From the NCBI GenBank assembly GCA_000531095.1, contig HG799471.1, positions 1-64,000 of the forward strand: a stretch of 64,000 nt of DNA. The letters run 5' to 3'. Positions within the stretch are counted from its first letter, which is position 1, and every line of letters begins with the position of its first letter. This DNA is from Gemmata massiliana (GTDB taxonomy: Bacteria > Planctomycetota > Planctomycetia > Gemmatales > Gemmataceae). Position numbers and translations under genes: made by a program. Under the pieces are notes generated by a model. The model was not told the DNA's origin. It did no database searches and worked only from the letters and a program-made list of their open reading frames with translations. Shown here piece by piece: positions 46,052 through 55,017 of this stretch.

Positions 46052-47476
46052 ATGCTCCGGGTTCTTGGCCACTCATCGGCCGCGTGCGACGGTATTAGCC
46101 GACGCGACCTCCTGCGAGCCGGTTCGCTTGCCGCATTCCTGCCCGGAGTGATAAGTCCCTCCGTCGCTGCGGCGAGAAGAACAAACGAGGCACCTGCCGC
46201 CACGAAGAAAACGCCGCACGCGAAGGCGGTCATCCTGCTCGACCTCTTCGGCGGCCCGAGCCACATCGACACGTTCGACATGAAGCCGGACGCGCCGCCG
46301 GAGATCCGCGGGGAGTTTAAGTCGATCCCCACCGTGTTGCCGGGTGTGCGGGTCTGCGAACACCTGCCGCTCCTCGCGCGCCGGCTCGATCAAATGGCGG
46401 TCGTGCGATCCGTGTCGCACAAGTACAACTCGCACAACCCTTACGGCGTGATGACCGGCTTCGACGGCGGTCACGACCAAACCGACTACTTCGCGCGCCC
46501 CACGAACCACCCCAGCGTGCCGAGCGTGTGCCAGTTCTTCGGCGTCGGGCGCGGACACGACCTGCCCGGCTACGTCATGCTTCCCGCAGCGCCCGGCTAC
46601 ACGCAGGGGCTGCGCCGGGCCGGACCGTATGGCGGCTACCTCGGCCCCCGGTTCGATCCCGTATCCAGCACCGCCGACGCGCACGCGAGCGAATCGATCA
46701 CCGAGAGCAAGGACTTCTACAGCCACACCATTACCCCACTCGGCGAACCGCGATTGCCCAAGATCGACGGCGGGATGACGCTCGACGCACTGAACACGCG
46801 CCGGTCGCTCGTGCAGCAACTCGACGCGAAAGCCGCACAACTCGACGCCCACCACGCGACCCGGCGCGACGCCGCGTTCGACCTGCTGCTTTCGCCCAAA
46901 GCGAAGACCGCGTTCGACCTGTCGCACGAGCCGCACAAGCTCCGCGACCGTTACGGCAACGACCTTTTCGGCCAGAGCGTGCTGCTCGCGCGGCGGTTGG
47001 TCGAAGCGGGTGTCACGTTCGTCACCATTCACACCGAAGCGCGGCCCAACGGTCACTGGGACACGCACGAAAACAACTTCAACATGCTGAAGGGGGTGCT
47101 CCTTCCGTTCCTCGATCGTGCCCTCTCCGCGCTGATCGACGACCTCCGGGAACGCGGGCTGCTCGACAGCACGCTCGTCGTGGTAACCGGTGACATGGGC
47201 CGCACGCCCCGGGTTAACGGCAAGGCGGGCCGCGACCACTGGCCGCAGTGCGGGTTCTGCCTGTTCGCGGGCGGCGGAACGAAGCCCGGTGTGGTTCACG
47301 GCACCACGGACAAGATCGCCGCGTTCCCGGCCGACCACCCGGTTTCGGCCGGCGACCTCGTTTCGACCGTGTACGAACTGGTCGGCGTCGACCCCGAAAG
47401 CATGGTGCCCGACCACACCAACCGCCCCCAACACATCTCCCACGGCGGGAAACCGATCCGTGGAATATTGAGGTGA
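46052..47476 (+). CDS. Tat-exported DUF1501 protein, copy 1
   Basis: A 474-residue protein of the DUF1501 (sulfatase/alkaline-phosphatase-like) family. Tat motif SRRDLLRAGSLAAFLP at about 15-31. The core shows VILLDLFGGPSHIDTFDMKP, VTGDMGRTPR and GRDHWPQCGF, as in metal-dependent hydrolases of this fold. Planctomycete DUF1501 genes usually accompany DUF1549/DUF1553 cytochrome-domain partners; none is adjacent here. The stop codon lies within a REP-like repeat, so its last codons border that element. Confidence 0.85.
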   Translation: MLRVLGHSSAACDGISRRDLLRAGSLAAFLPGVISPSVAAARRTNEAPAATKKTPHAKAVILLDLFGGPSHIDTFDMKPDAPPEIRGEFKSIPTVLPGVRVCEHLPLLARRLDQMAVVRSVSHKYNSHNPYGVMTGFDGGHDQTDYFARPTNHPSVPSVCQFFGVGRGHDLPGYVMLPAAPGYTQGLRRAGPYGGYLGPRFDPVSSTADAHASESITESKDFYSHTITPLGEPRLPKIDGGMTLDALNTRRSLVQQLDAKAAQLDAHHATRRDAAFDLLLSPKAKTAFDLSHEPHKLRDRYGNDLFGQSVLLARRLVEAGVTFVTIHTEARPNGHWDTHENNFNMLKGVLLPFLDRALSALIDDLRERGLLDSTLVVVTGDMGRTPRVNGKAGRDHWPQCGFCLFAGGGTKPGVVHGTTDKIAAFPADHPVSAGDLVSTVYELVGVDPESMVPDHTNRPQHISHGGKPIRGILR

Positions 47477-47546
47477 ACCCCGCCCGCAAGGGCGGCGGGT
47501 GGCACTACTTGTGAGAGGTACCCGCCGCCCTTGCGGGCGGGGTTCA
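47474..47546. repeat. REP-like inverted repeat between the DUF1501 genes
   Basis: Arms 47474-47500 and 47520-47546, built on CCGCCC-GCAA-GGGCGG and its complement. The TGA stop of the preceding gene is the first three bases of the repeat (TGAACCCCG). Confidence 0.92.
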
Positions 47547-47574
47547 CCCGATCCAAGTCGACCAGGAGGTACCC

Positions 47575-48963
47575 ATGCTGCGTTTCGGTGACTCGGCTCG
47601 ACTCGGTCGGCGGGACTTTCTCCGCGTCGGGTCACTCGCGCTCGGCGGGCTCTCGCTGGCGCAATGCGTTCCCACCGCACGGGCCGGCACGAAGCTCTCC
47701 GAGGCCGGTAAGCCGGTCACGGACAAGTCGGTCGTGTTCCTCTTCCTCCACGGCGGACCGAGTCAGTTCGAGACGTTCGACCCGAAGATGAGTGCGCCGG
47801 TCGAGATCCGCAGCGCGACCGGGGAGATCAAAACCGCGATTCCGGGTGTCACGTTCGGGGGCACGTTCCCGAAACTCGCCCAGAGAGCCAACCGATTGTG
47901 CGTCGTGCGGTCGTTCGTACCCGGTGACGCGAACCACGACATCAAGACCATCGTCGGCAAGGACTCGTTCGGCGCGAACCTCGGCAGCGCCTTCGCGAGT
48001 GCCGCGGGTAGCAACAACCCCGCGACCGGAATGCCGCTCAACTGCGTGCTGTTCCCGCGTGCGGTCGATCCCGCAGCGGGAATAGAACAGAGCGGGTTCG
48101 GCAAGTTTAACGCGCACGGACCGTTCCCCGCGAGCACGGCCCCGTTCCAACCGGACGGCAACGGCGCACTCAAGAACGACATGAAGCTCAACCTGCCGAT
48201 GGACCGGCTCGACGACCGTCGCGCGCTGCTTACCGGCTTCGACCAAGTCAAAAAGGGGCTCGAAGTCGACGCGCTGGACGCGGCCCGGCAGAAGGCGTTC
48301 AGCATCCTCCTCGGCGGCGTCGGGGAAGCGTTCGACATCGGCAAAGAAGACGTCAAAACGCTGGAAAAATACGACACCGCGCGCCTGTTCGACGTGACGA
48401 AGATCGACAAGAAGTGGAACAACCACCAGCACTACACCGACAACGCCAAATCGCTCGGCAAGCTCATGCTGCTCGCGCGCCGACTGGTCGAGCGCGGGGC
48501 GGGGTTCGTCACGGTCACCACGAACTTCGTGTGGGACATGCACGCGGACCAGAACAACGCCCACATGACCGAGGGCATGGGCTACATGGCCCCGTCGCTC
48601 GACCACGCGGTGAGCACGTTTCTCGACGACCTCCGCGCACGCGGACTGGAAGACAAGGTGCTGCTCGTGGTGTGCGGGGAAATGGGGCGCTCGCCGCGCC
48701 TCAACGCGAAGGGCGGGCGCGACCACTGGGGCAACCTGGGGCCGCTGCTGCTCGCCGGCGGTGGGTTGCCGGAGGGCGCGGTGATCGGCAAGTCGTCCGC
48801 GAACGGCGGCGACCCGAACTCGGAACCGGTCGGCGTCCAGAACCTGATCGGTACTGTCATGCACACGCTGTTCGATGTGGGCAAACTCCGGGTCACACGC
48901 GGCGTCAGCCGGGAATTACTCGCGATGGCGGACTACACGCCAATTCGCGGGTTAAACGGCTAG
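47575..48963 (+). CDS. Tat-exported DUF1501 protein, copy 2
   Basis: A 462-residue DUF1501 protein with Tat motif GRRDFLRVGSLALGG (about 11-25). Core motifs VVFLFLHGGPSQFETFDPK, LLVVCGEMGRSPR and GRDHWGNLGP parallel copy 1, but overall the two are only moderately similar. AGGAGG lies 6 nt before the ATG. The two genes probably arose by old duplication and share a transcript interrupted by the REP-like repeat. Confidence 0.87.
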   Translation: MLRFGDSARLGRRDFLRVGSLALGGLSLAQCVPTARAGTKLSEAGKPVTDKSVVFLFLHGGPSQFETFDPKMSAPVEIRSATGEIKTAIPGVTFGGTFPKLAQRANRLCVVRSFVPGDANHDIKTIVGKDSFGANLGSAFASAAGSNNPATGMPLNCVLFPRAVDPAAGIEQSGFGKFNAHGPFPASTAPFQPDGNGALKNDMKLNLPMDRLDDRRALLTGFDQVKKGLEVDALDAARQKAFSILLGGVGEAFDIGKEDVKTLEKYDTARLFDVTKIDKKWNNHQHYTDNAKSLGKLMLLARRLVERGAGFVTVTTNFVWDMHADQNNAHMTEGMGYMAPSLDHAVSTFLDDLRARGLEDKVLLVVCGEMGRSPRLNAKGGRDHWGNLGPLLLAGGGLPEGAVIGKSSANGGDPNSEPVGVQNLIGTVMHTLFDVGKLRVTRGVSRELLAMADYTPIRGLNG

Positions 48964-49051
48964 AAGATCGTCACCACATACGCACGAAATTCGCACAGAC
49001 GGATGCGATATCAAATCCGCGCCGCGTATCATTCGTGGTGGACGGCGCGAT

Positions 49052-49131
49052 GCTAACATTGGCTAACATTCCCGGATTGTGGCGTTCAAAACTGCGATTT
49101 CCCTGCGAATTTTGCCCGGCGCGGCTAACAT
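49052..49131 (+). repeat. GCTAACATT cluster, copy C
   Basis: GCTAACATT at 49052 and 49062 (10 nt apart), third copy GCTAACAT at 49124, then CCACAACCACCGCCCACCC. It lies between two convergent genes, so it is not a promoter of either. Confidence 0.78.
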
Positions 49132-49218
49132 CCACAACCACCGCCCACCCTTTCCGACTCAATTCACTCCAAAAAGGCCAGACTACTACGGCATTATACA
49201 AGTGAACAAAAGATCATT

Positions 49219-50004
49219 TCAAGGGCGGCGGTTCGTATTTTTCACCTTACCGAGCCACTCGATGGGAATCGGCAACGCGAGCAACTCTCGACGCGACAGC
49301 GGCCGGCGCGCGGTCGCGTACACGTTCGCGCCGTAGAACCGCACGGCTTCCGCATCGGGATTGGTGTAGCACCAAATCTGGCGATTGCGGATCACGTCTC
49401 GAACGTACTGCGGAGAGGTGGGGCCGGGGATCGGTGCAACGGTCACGAGTTCCCACTGCCCGTTGAGGAACAGACACATCTGCGTCTTGTTCAGCACCAC
49501 GCGACGCGGTGGTTCCGGCTCGCGACGCTTGCGCGGAACGTACCGGCTCGCACGGAGCAGGCCCGATTTCGGACAGACGTACCACTGGTGGTAGCGGTCG
49601 CTCGTGCGCAGGGATTGGCCGTAATTGCGGTAGTGTGGTTGACCGCGACACGGCTCGCCGTCGATCAGGATCACGTCCGTAACGACGTACTGGAAGAGGT
49701 GCGTAAGGATGTGATTTTGAACGACATTTCCGCGATCAACGAACTGGCAGATCTCCGAATAGATCTTGTTCCACGGGCGCCCGACGTTCGTTTCGAGGAA
49801 CCGGCGGAGCGGGCCGAGGTGCTCGTTGAAAGATTTCCTCCCGTGTCCGTAACTGCTTTTGATGCCTTCGCGTTGAGGTGGGTCGTCGCCCGCGTCTTCG
49901 TAATGTTTTAGCTGCTTGCGGTAGCCCTTGCCGGGCCAACTCTCCGCGCGCCGGCGGCCGAGGCGCGGACGCTCGACCAGCACTTTTCCCATGTCCGCCC
50001 GCAT
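49219..50004 (-). CDS. Conserved-looking protein of unknown function
   Basis: A 261-residue basic soluble protein. ATG 50004 follows AGGAG with 5-nt spacing; a further ATG (MGKVLVERPRLGRRR) lies four codons on. Notable segments: RADMGKVLVERPRLGRRR, REGIKSSYGHGRKSFNEHLGP-type stretch, LRRFLETNVGRPWNKIYSEIC, then YVCPKSGLLR. The N-terminal half is rich in Arg and His. No known domain or catalytic motif recognised. The opening VERPRLG and the PLRRFL-WNKIYSEI core look like a family signature recalled from planctomycete and myxobacterial genomes, but this is from memory. It stands between two convergent-side repeats and no operon partner is evident. Confidence 0.65.
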   Translation of the reverse strand: MRADMGKVLVERPRLGRRRAESWPGKGYRKQLKHYEDAGDDPPQREGIKSSYGHGRKSFNEHLGPLRRFLETNVGRPWNKIYSEICQFVDRGNVVQNHILTHLFQYVVTDVILIDGEPCRGQPHYRNYGQSLRTSDRYHQWYVCPKSGLLRASRYVPRKRREPEPPRRVVLNKTQMCLFLNGQWELVTVAPIPGPTSPQYVRDVIRNRQIWCYTNPDAEAVRFYGANVYATARRPLSRRELLALPIPIEWLGKVKNTNRRP

Positions 50005-50065
50005 GACGACTCCTGTTAAAGTCACAGGAGCGGACACCCTTCGTCAACACGCGGTTCGCAAGAAT

Positions 50066-51007
50066 TCACGCACGTTCCACACTATGCCCGGTAGAAATGC
50101 GCGTTACAAAGCACGGAACTCGGCTCCGGAACCGCAGCGTAAGTGACAGCGCCGTATCGCTATCGGGGGCGATCGCGAACACCGTCGGCCCCCACGAACT
50201 CTGCCCCACCCCTCGCACGCCGGTCGCGCGCACGTCTTCGATCAGCGCCGCAATATCGGGTGAAGCGTACTCCCCGCCCTGGGCCGCACTGAACGGCGCG
50301 CCGGCTTTCCGGTTGAACTCGTGAACCGCTTCGCCGAAGGCGTCGATGTCCTCACGCTGCGCGGCGGGCCAAAGTACAGTTTCGGCCAATCGTCTCAGTG
50401 CCTCCGGATCACCCGGAACCGCGGTCGCAAACGCCTGGCGCTCGCTAGCCCCGTGCCAGTGCCCGGCAACGGCCGGTGTGAACAGCACCACGCGCCATTC
50501 GCTCGGTAGCGGGAGCTGGCCGAACAGCGGGGAGACGCCCTCTCTCGGCAGTTTGCCCCGATCGATGAGCAACCCGCCCTGATCGAAGCCGTGAACACCG
50601 ATCGCGGACCGTTCCCCGCGCCCGATCCGCGCCGCGAGGTCCGTCGAGAGCCGCTCTTCGCCCTCTCCGGTCGCGACGGCCAGCGCCTTCGCAACCGCCA
50701 AACCGAGCTGCGTCCCCACGCCCAGCCCCGTATGTTCCGCCGGACAACGTTCCACTAGCACTTGAAACGGCCGCCGGCGTTCTTCGGGCAGTGCGAGCAT
50801 GGATCGCATCGCGAAGACCTGCGCCCGGCTCGCGAGCGGCCCCTCGAACTGCCACGAATCTGCGGGCCGAACGGTCACGACCACGCCGGGCTGTTCGATC
50901 ATCAGGCCCGCGCCGCCGAAGGCCCGGGAACCGACTTCGGATTCACCCGCGACTGGCACCCGAAACAACCCGAAGTGCAACCGGCTCGGCGCGACCACGC
51001 GAATCAT
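50066..51007 (-). CDS. mptG: Beta-ribofuranosylaminobenzene 5'-phosphate synthase
   Basis: A 313-residue GHMP-kinase-like enzyme catalysing the first committed step of tetrahydromethanopterin synthesis, joining 4-aminobenzoate with PRPP. Features: APSRLHFGLF (6-15), GHMP-type glycine loop EHTGLGVGTQLGLAVAKAL (91-109), and C-terminal GVGQSSWGPTVFAI. Planctomycetes are known to carry H4MPT-linked C1 genes. The start ATG overlaps the upstream stop (ATGA), so it is coupled to the DUF447 gene. Confidence 0.85.
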   Translation of the reverse strand: MIRVVAPSRLHFGLFRVPVAGESEVGSRAFGGAGLMIEQPGVVVTVRPADSWQFEGPLASRAQVFAMRSMLALPEERRRPFQVLVERCPAEHTGLGVGTQLGLAVAKALAVATGEGEERLSTDLAARIGRGERSAIGVHGFDQGGLLIDRGKLPREGVSPLFGQLPLPSEWRVVLFTPAVAGHWHGASERQAFATAVPGDPEALRRLAETVLWPAAQREDIDAFGEAVHEFNRKAGAPFSAAQGGEYASPDIAALIEDVRATGVRGVGQSSWGPTVFAIAPDSDTALSLTLRFRSRVPCFVTRISTGHSVERA

Positions 51008-51573
51008 CGACCCGCCTCCACTTCGCGCAACTTCGCTTCGAGCAGGTCCATTGCGGCGTGTTCGTCCGGTCCGCCCGTTTTGCCCACAATTACCCGGAGC
51101 TTCGCGAACTCGGCCGCGACTTCCGTGAGGGGGAGAAAGTGTAGTCGCGTCGCAAGAATCGCGGCCTCAACGACCGCGTGCTTCGCGCGGTTGAAGCCGA
51201 AGAAGTCGCGCGTGCGCCCCGCGTGAACCACTTCGGCTTCCAGAGTCACGCGCTCGCTGGACGCATCGACTGATTTCACCACGAACTCGAAATGCCGGCA
51301 CGAATCGGTCAGCACGAACCCGCGCACGCGATCGGCCGGGCGTGTTGGCGGGATAGCGCCCACGGCCCCGATCGCGGCCCGTGCCAAAAGTAGCGAGTCG
51401 TCGGTCACGTGGAGCACGCCCTCGCGGTGGCGGAGCAAGTTCTGGTACGTATTGGACGTTGGAAACGGGCGGAGTGTGAACCGCGCGAAGTCCGGGCCCA
51501 CGCGCGGCCCCATCGGTGCGAGGTGCGGCGCGCCGGTCGCATCGAGTGTGGTTACAAGACCTTCGAGAATCAT
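51004..51573 (-). CDS. DUF447 family protein (H4MPT-associated)
   Basis: A 189-residue protein with a flavin-reductase-like split-barrel look (MILEGLVTTLD, HLAPMGPRVG, RPFPTSNTYQNLLR, GVLHVTDDSLLLARAAIG, FEFVVKSVD). DUF447 proteins regularly cluster with methanopterin genes in methylotrophs and planctomycetes; the exact reaction is not settled. ATG 51573 is used. Upstream in frame the sequence translates to a repeated NLELGTW from a heptamer array and is not coding. The GGAA of the nearest repeat unit lies 6 nt before the ATG and may act as ribosome-binding site. Confidence 0.8.
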   Translation of the reverse strand: MILEGLVTTLDATGAPHLAPMGPRVGPDFARFTLRPFPTSNTYQNLLRHREGVLHVTDDSLLLARAAIGAVGAIPPTRPADRVRGFVLTDSCRHFEFVVKSVDASSERVTLEAEVVHAGRTRDFFGFNRAKHAVVEAAILATRLHFLPLTEVAAEFAKLRVIVGKTGGPDEHAAMDLLEAKLREVEAGR

Positions 51574-51579
51574 CACGGG

Positions 51580-51667
51580 TTCCAAGTTCCAGGTTCCAAG
51601 TTCCAAGTTCCAAGTTAACACCGTCACAGCTCTGTGAGATCTTCAACCTGGAACCTGGAACTTGGAA
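51580..51667. repeat. Heptamer array with inverted partner
   Basis: Five TTCCAAG units (one TTCCAGG) at 51580-51614, then 32 nt, then three inverted units CCTGGAA, CCTGGAA, CTTGGAA at 51647-51667. The whole fits the 95-nt gap between pabB and the DUF447 gene and can fold into a hairpin. Confidence 0.9.
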
Positions 51668-51668
51668 C

Positions 51669-53105
51669 TCACAAACTTCGCAGTAATCCGGCGGCTTTGT
51701 GCAGGGTTTCTTCGTACTCGCGTGCGGGGTCGCTGTCGGCCACGATTCCCCCGCCCACGGGGAACTGCACCCACCCGCGACCCGCGGTGAACGTCCGGAT
51801 CAGGATATTCGTGTCCATCGCGCCGTCGAACCCGATCCAGCCGAGGCTGCCGCAGTACGGTCCGCGTGCGGTCGGCTCCAGTTCCGCGATGATCTCCATC
51901 GCCCGCACTTTCGGCGCGCCCGTCACGCTCCCGCCGGGGAACGTCGCTCGGAGCAAATCGAGCGGACCAAGCCCGGCGCGAAGCTTCCCGCGAACTTCCG
52001 AAACGAGGTGATGCACGAAACGGAACGTTTCCACTTCGCACACGCGCGGCACCTTCACCGACCCGAACTCGCAAACCCGGCCGATGTCGTTGCGGAGCAG
52101 GTCCACGATCATCACGTTTTCGGCCCGGTCCTTCGGGCTGGTGGAGAGGTCGCGGATCAGGGCCGCGTCGTCTTCGGGCGTCTTTCCGCGCGGGCGCGTG
52201 CCCTTGATCGGTCGCGTTTCGACTGCGCCGTCGGGGTGGACACGCAAGAAGCGTTCCGGCGACGCGCTGAGAATCTGGAACTCGCCAAGGTCGAAGTACC
52301 CCGCAAACGGGGCCGGGTTCAAAGCACGAAGCCGGCTGTAGAGTTCGAGCGGGTGTTCGCGGAGCGGTGCGAGTAGTCGCTGCGAGAGATTCACCTGGAA
52401 GCAGTCGCCCGCGTGGACGTATTCCACCGCGCGCCGGACCGCGGCCTCGTAGCCGGCGCGGTCGAAGTTGCTCGTAACGCCGGGGAAACCGGGGAGCGGG
52501 TGTTGGGGGGCGAGTGCGGATTCAGGGAGATCCGAAAGGTACTCTCGATCACACAATCGCATTTCGTAGGGGCGAGACAACCAAGCCAACACGTCGCGTA
52601 AGCGGCTACCGGCGCGTTCGACCTGTTTCGGCCACTCAATCCCTATCTCGCCGGTTGACACGATCCAAGCACGACGTTGGTGGTGGTCGAATGAAAACAC
52701 CCAGTCGTAACGGCCTAGTGCGAGTTCCTGCACCTCGAATTCATCGAACTTCGTAGCGTGGATTCGCTCGAAGTGACGTCCCAAACCGTAACCGAACAGT
52801 CCGGCGTATCCCCCTTGAAACGGTGGTAGCCCCGAAATGGCAGCAATATGACGCGGCACGGTCTCCATCTGGCGCCGACTGGCGAAATCACTGGCGATGC
52901 CGTAGGGATCGGCACTCACATACGAGTACCGCCCACGGTCGGCGTGCTTTTCGGCGGAATCGAGGAACAACAGGTGCGGGAGGTGCGCCAGTTTGCGTGC
53001 GACGGCCCACGGGTCCGGGGGCGGAACGAGTTCGACCGCGAGCGGACCGCCCGGCGGTGTCGGCACGGGCACCGCGTCGAACTGGAGTGGGGGGCCGGAA
53101 TCCAT
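51669..53105 (-). CDS. pabB: Aminodeoxychorismate synthase component I
   Basis: A 478-residue chorismate-binding enzyme making 4-amino-4-deoxychorismate for pABA. ATG 53105 starts MDSGPPLQF; an upstream in-frame start adds Arg/Cys-rich residues that look non-coding. Conserved blocks: AGDCFQVNLSQRL, RPIKGTRPRGKT, MIVDLLRNDIGRVCEFGSV, FPGGSVTGAPKVRAMEII and QFPVGGGIVADSDP. Anthranilate synthase is the alternative, but PIKGT fits PabB. It precedes the DUF447 and mptG genes on one strand, so its product would feed methanopterin as well as folate. Confidence 0.87.
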   Translation of the reverse strand: MDSGPPLQFDAVPVPTPPGGPLAVELVPPPDPWAVARKLAHLPHLLFLDSAEKHADRGRYSYVSADPYGIASDFASRRQMETVPRHIAAISGLPPFQGGYAGLFGYGLGRHFERIHATKFDEFEVQELALGRYDWVFSFDHHQRRAWIVSTGEIGIEWPKQVERAGSRLRDVLAWLSRPYEMRLCDREYLSDLPESALAPQHPLPGFPGVTSNFDRAGYEAAVRRAVEYVHAGDCFQVNLSQRLLAPLREHPLELYSRLRALNPAPFAGYFDLGEFQILSASPERFLRVHPDGAVETRPIKGTRPRGKTPEDDAALIRDLSTSPKDRAENVMIVDLLRNDIGRVCEFGSVKVPRVCEVETFRFVHHLVSEVRGKLRAGLGPLDLLRATFPGGSVTGAPKVRAMEIIAELEPTARGPYCGSLGWIGFDGAMDTNILIRTFTAGRGWVQFPVGGGIVADSDPAREYEETLHKAAGLLRSL

Positions 53106-53438
53106 GCAGTGAAGTATACAGCGCGCGTCCGGTGGCACACCGCGAGTCCGCACCGGCTGTGATCGGTTGTTGTGTGCTGAGGCACGGTGAACCCCGTACG
53201 CAAGTTAGGCGGTCATTCCACCCGCCGCCCTTGCGGGCGGGGTTCACCAATACCCGTTTGCGCAGTGCAACCCACCGCTCTTGTGGGCGGGACTCGCCAG
53301 CAACCGCGCAACCTATCACCGGCCAGCTCACACCGACCGTTCGCCAAGCCCCTCAGAGAATGCGCTTCTTGGCTGGCTCGGCGACCCAACTCGCTTATAC
53401 TGATCGGCGCCCACCACACCTCCCGGCGGGTGCGTTTC
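53106..53438. repeat. Intergenic region with degenerate and intact REP-like copies
   Basis: A degenerate half (53186-53213, CCCCGTACGCAAGTTAGGCGG) faces an intact half (53219-53248, CCGCCC-TTGC-GGGCGG). A third half lies at 53271-53297 (CCGCTCTTGTGGGCGG). It is followed by ordinary sequence up to the LON-domain gene. No gene here. Confidence 0.75.
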
Positions 53439-54107
53439 ATGAATGACGATGCGCTCCGCGGGTTCACCGGTTCCGTCCGGTTGTTCCCGCTCCCGAACCT
53501 CGTGCTGTTCCCGCACGTCGTGCAGGGTTTGCACATTTTCGAGCCGCGGTACCGGCAAATGACTGCTGACGCGCTCGCGGGCGACAAACTTATCACAATG
53601 GCCCTGCTCTGCGCCGACCAGGACGAACCCGCTCCGCGCCCGCCGATTGAACCGGTTGTGTGCATCGGGCAGATTGTGTGGTCGGAAAAGCTCATCGACG
53701 GGAAGTACAACCTACGGCTCCGCGGGATCAGTCGCGCACGCATCCTTGCGGAACTGGATCACGACGTGCCCTACCGCACGGCCCGCGTGGAACTGATCCC
53801 CGACACCGCGCCGGACGACCTCGCCTTACTGACGCGCTTGCGGCGCGAACTCGCAAAGGCAGTCCTGCCGCGATTCGAGAATGATTCGCCTTCCAAGCGC
53901 CAACTCGAAGAACTCTTCGACGGCGACATGCCGCTCGGCCACGTATGCGACGTGCTCGCGTTCGCGCTGCCGTTGCCAGTCGAACTGAAACAATCGCTCC
54001 TGGCGGAACCGCACGCGGACCGGCGCGCGACGACCATTGCCGACGCCCTCCGCGTCTCCGCGGCCCGCGCCGACCGCCCGTTCCCCCCGCCGTTTAGTGC
54101 GAATTAG
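53439..54107 (+). CDS. LON-protease substrate-binding-domain protein
   Basis: A 222-residue stand-alone LON N-terminal-type domain protein. VRLFPLPNLVLFPHVVQGLHIFEPRYRQM (about 13-40) is the signature, followed by IGQIVWSEKLIDGKYNLRLRGISRARI. No ATPase or protease part. Such proteins are thought to bind unfolded substrates or to affect cereblon-like processes; the bacterial role is unclear. ATG 53439 is the first reasonable start; longer upstream frames run into repeats. Confidence 0.85.
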   Translation: MNDDALRGFTGSVRLFPLPNLVLFPHVVQGLHIFEPRYRQMTADALAGDKLITMALLCADQDEPAPRPPIEPVVCIGQIVWSEKLIDGKYNLRLRGISRARILAELDHDVPYRTARVELIPDTAPDDLALLTRLRRELAKAVLPRFENDSPSKRQLEELFDGDMPLGHVCDVLAFALPLPVELKQSLLAEPHADRRATTIADALRVSAARADRPFPPPFSAN

Positions 54108-54204
54108 CCGCGGTATTTTGTGTCGGGCTGGGCGCGTTCGTATAAATCACCCCACGGTCAGTTGCTGAAGAGCCGAAACCACGACTCTCCCAGGAGAACT
54201 CGCA

Positions 54205-54720
54205 ATGGCACGCACCGTCACGTTCAAGGGCAACGCGGTCGAACTGGCAGGTAACGAACTGAAGGCCGGCGACACCGCCCCGGCTTACACTGGCCTGCAA
54301 GGGCTTTCGGCCGTCACGCTCGCGGACACCCCGGCCAAGGCCCGGTTGTTCAGCGTTGTACCGTCGCTCGACACCGGTGTTTGCAGCATGCAGACCAAGA
54401 AGTTCGACGAGGGCATCAAGGCACTCGGCGACACGGTCGCGTGCTACACGGTGAGCCTCGACCTCCCGTTCGCGCAGAACCGGTTCTGCACGAGCGAGGG
54501 CATCGCGACGATGAAGACCGTTTCGGACGTTCACGACCACTCGTTCGGCAAGAACTGGGGCGTCCTTATTGAAAAGGGGCTGCCTCTGAAGCTCCTCACA
54601 CGCGCCGTCTTCGTTGTCGACGGCGCCGGAAAGGTGACCTACGCCGAATACGTTCCCGAAGTGACCAACCACCCGAACTACGACGCCGCGCTCGCCGCGC
54701 TCAAGGCCGCCGCGAAGTAA
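54205..54720 (+). CDS. tpx: Thiol peroxidase
   Basis: A 171-residue Tpx-type peroxiredoxin reducing H2O2 and alkyl hydroperoxides with thioredoxin. Peroxidatic C60 in SLDTGVCSMQTKKF and resolving C95 in NRFCTSEG. Full length, GGAG upstream. Single gene with its own terminator. Confidence 0.96.
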   Translation: MARTVTFKGNAVELAGNELKAGDTAPAYTGLQGLSAVTLADTPAKARLFSVVPSLDTGVCSMQTKKFDEGIKALGDTVACYTVSLDLPFAQNRFCTSEGIATMKTVSDVHDHSFGKNWGVLIEKGLPLKLLTRAVFVVDGAGKVTYAEYVPEVTNHPNYDAALAALKAAAK

Positions 54721-54740
54721 CACGCTGACGAGAATACAAA

Positions 54741-54776
54741 CGACCGGGGCGGGAAGATGTCTTCCCGCCCCGGTCG
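54741..54776 (+). terminator. Rho-independent terminator of tpx
   Basis: Perfect 16-bp stem (CGACCGGGGCGGGAAG with its complement) around ATGT, followed by TTTCGTT, 20 nt after the stop. Confidence 0.9.
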
Positions 54777-55017
54777 TTTCGTTCGCACATATCCTTTTTA
54801 CAATTCAATTTTCTGCTCGCCCATCTTGCCCAGTTCCACCGGAAGATGGCGAACTATGGCCGAATGTGCAGACTCTACCGCTTGTAGCGACTACTGCCGG
54901 CTGTCCGGGTTGTGCCGCGACCTAAAACAGTTTGTTCGGCGTTTGGCACGAATTACTCTGATGTAGACGCACGCCCGCGCCCGGGGCGCAGAGAAATGCA
55001 CCATTGGAGATCGCACC
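54777..55017. other. Promoter region of the Tyr-rich exported protein
   Basis: 241 nt with no gene. AT-richer sequence at 54786-54830 follows the tpx terminator. TTGGAGAT at 55003-55010 serves as ribosome-binding site for the next gene. Confidence 0.45.
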
